Shown here piece by piece: positions 13,865 to 14,500 of a DNA stretch of 14,500 bases; within the stretch, counting starts at the first letter, position 1, and every line of letters starts with the position of its first letter. The notes under the pieces were generated by a model. That model saw nothing but the letters and a program-made list of their open reading frames with translations, had not been told where the DNA came from and searched no databases. The DNA comes from CAZZCN01 sp964652975 (GTDB lineage Bacteria; Bacillota; Clostridia; Saccharofermentanales; UBA5734). Where the stretch lies: positions 1 to 14,500 of the forward strand of contig CAZZCN010000068.1 of NCBI GenBank assembly GCA_964652975.1, read 5' to 3'. The position numbers and the translations under genes were made by a program.

Positions 13865-13899
13865 GCCGCTCACCTTTATGAGGGTGGGCGGCAACCCTC
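13865..13899 (+). promoter_or_regulatory. Mutually exclusive hairpins between pilin-like gene and peptidase
   Basis: Hairpin A: GCCGCTCACC (13865-13874) with GGTGGGCGGC (13883-13892), 10 pairs including one G-U, unusually GC-rich for this region. Hairpin B: GAGGGT (13880-13885) with ACCCTC (13894-13899), 6 perfect pairs. They share bases 13883-13885, so only one can form at a time. There is no T-run, hence no terminator. Likely roles are stabilising the 3' end of the short upstream mRNA or lowering peptidase expression relative to the pilin-like gene. Confidence 0.5.
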
Positions 13900-13981
13900 T
13901 AAATAAGCAAATGAAGCAAATTCTAAAATAAGAGTTCAAATGAGAACACTAAAAAACAATAACCTGACAGGAGTAATTTTG

Positions 13982-14407
13982 ATGCCGGATATTTTTATTA
14001 TTAAAGGACTTATTCTATTTACATTGCTTGTCCTAGCCTCTATCAGCGATCTCAGAACCCACAAAGTAAGCGATGTATATTCGATACTCATAGCATCTAC
14101 GGCATTTATAGGAACCACAATCAATGAGCTTTTATGGATGCTAGTCAGTAGCATTGTTATAACAATGCCGATGCTTATTTTTGCAATTAAAACCCCTGGC
14201 GGAATCGGCGGTGCGGATATAAAGGTCATCGCAGCATGTGCCTTCCTACTCGGTGTAAGTAAGGGGTTGATGTTTATTATCCTGGGGCTATTTCTGGCAG
14301 TTATTGCAAACCTTATACTAAAGACAATTAAAAAGAGTAAATACAAAGAACCTTTCGCACTTCTGCCGTACCTGAGTATCGCGTGCATGGCCGCATACTT
14401 TTGCTGA
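13982..14407 (+). CDS. A24-family prepilin peptidase (TadV/CpaA-type)
   Basis: An integral membrane aspartic peptidase that cleaves the leader of Flp/type IV-like prepilins. Both catalytic aspartates are visible: D23 in SDLRTHKVSD and D79 in the signature GGADIK (76-81). About four hydrophobic segments surround them (roughly 4-20, 33-66, 84-108 and 127-140). At 141 residues it is the short form without the N-terminal methylase domain, as in TadV/CpaA of Tad systems. I place the start at ATG 13982, preceded by AGGAG (13969-13973) at 8 bases; the frame extends to ATG 13940, but that start has a weak ribosome site. A terminator follows. The adjacent pilin-like gene is its plausible substrate. 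Confidence 0.9.
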   Translation: MPDIFIIKGLILFTLLVLASISDLRTHKVSDVYSILIASTAFIGTTINELLWMLVSSIVITMPMLIFAIKTPGGIGGADIKVIAACAFLLGVSKGLMFIILGLFLAVIANLILKTIKKSKYKEPFALLPYLSIACMAAYFC

Positions 14408-14445
14408 TCCCATAACCAAATCTAAAATATAAACCACGAAAACAT

Positions 14446-14476
14446 AAGACTGGCTATTTGTGACCGGTCTTTTTTT
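14446..14476 (+). terminator. Intrinsic terminator after the prepilin peptidase gene
   Basis: AAGACTGG (14446-14453) pairs with CCGGTCTT (14464-14471), 8 pairs including one T-G wobble around a 10-base loop, followed by seven T's (14470-14476). It begins about 40 bases after the peptidase stop and ends this transcription unit. Confidence 0.85.
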
Positions 14477-14488
14477 ATATACAAAATC

Positions 14489-14495
14489 AGAAAGG
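14489..14495 (+). promoter_or_regulatory. Possible ribosome binding site of the next gene
   Basis: AGAAAGG at the very edge of the window resembles a Shine-Dalgarno site. An ATG at 14496 directly abuts it and is too close to be used, so a start codon probably lies just beyond 14,500. It would belong to a gene after the prepilin peptidase unit. This cannot be confirmed from the sequence given. Confidence 0.3.
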
Positions 14496-14500
14496 ATGGA

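Noticed and set aside
13860..13900. Intrinsic terminator after the pilin-like gene
   Set aside because: The hairpin is strong, but the sequence following it lacks any T-run, so an RNA-stability or processing role fits better.
1..14500. CRISPR array, insertion sequence or rRNA
   Set aside because: No regularly spaced repeats, no transposase-like reading frame with terminal inverted repeats, and no rRNA sequence were seen.

Overview
The window reads as a chromosomal segment of a low-to-moderate GC Gram-positive anaerobe, most likely a member of the Clostridia. The main evidence is the block hprK-murB-rapZ-yvcK-whiA, a conserved Firmicutes neighbourhood. Strong AGGAGG-type ribosome binding sites, ATG/GTG starts and short gene spacing agree with this. 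Every gene I support lies on the + strand. The genus cannot be read from the sequence alone.

Layout: (1) 1-246 is an upstream control region with a GTGATA-aa-TATCAC palindrome. (2) 247-2612 is a two-component system: an OmpR-type response regulator overlapping a membrane histidine kinase by one base. (3) 2613-2853 holds a long palindrome, a possible terminator and a good promoter. (4) 2854-3612 is a ThiF/TcdA-type tRNA t6A dehydratase. The C-terminal half of a COG1106-type (AAA15) ATPase follows directly after its stop codon, without a Walker A half, and is probably a decayed defence gene. (5) 4111-5025 is an uncharacterised helical protein. (6) 5233-10130 is the hprK-murB-rapZ-yvcK-whiA cluster. 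It links carbon-source sensing (HPr kinase), cell-wall precursor synthesis (MurB), a nucleotide-binding regulator (RapZ/YvcJ), control of carbon flow and wall growth (YvcK/GlmR) and the WhiA DNA-binding protein. (7) 10342-10836 is the tRNA wobble-position methyltransferase TrmL.

From about 10.85 kb the content becomes accessory. It holds a 414-residue membrane protein of unknown family, a 52-residue single-pass membrane peptide, a tRNA-Ser(GGA) with its own promoter and terminator, a 114-residue acidic protein, a 72-residue pilin-like (DUF6133-like) protein and an A24-type prepilin peptidase, ending in a clear terminator. The pilin-like protein next to a peptidase with both catalytic aspartates suggests the start of a Tad/Flp-type secretion or pilus locus that may continue beyond 14,500.

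The least explained parts are non-coding. There are two terminator-like hairpins with the same 14-base tail, then a leader able to form an H-type pseudoknot before the pilin-like gene, then two mutually exclusive hairpins between that gene and the peptidase. Together they suggest RNA-level control of a small, probably abundant surface protein. No CRISPR array, complete insertion sequence or rRNA was seen.
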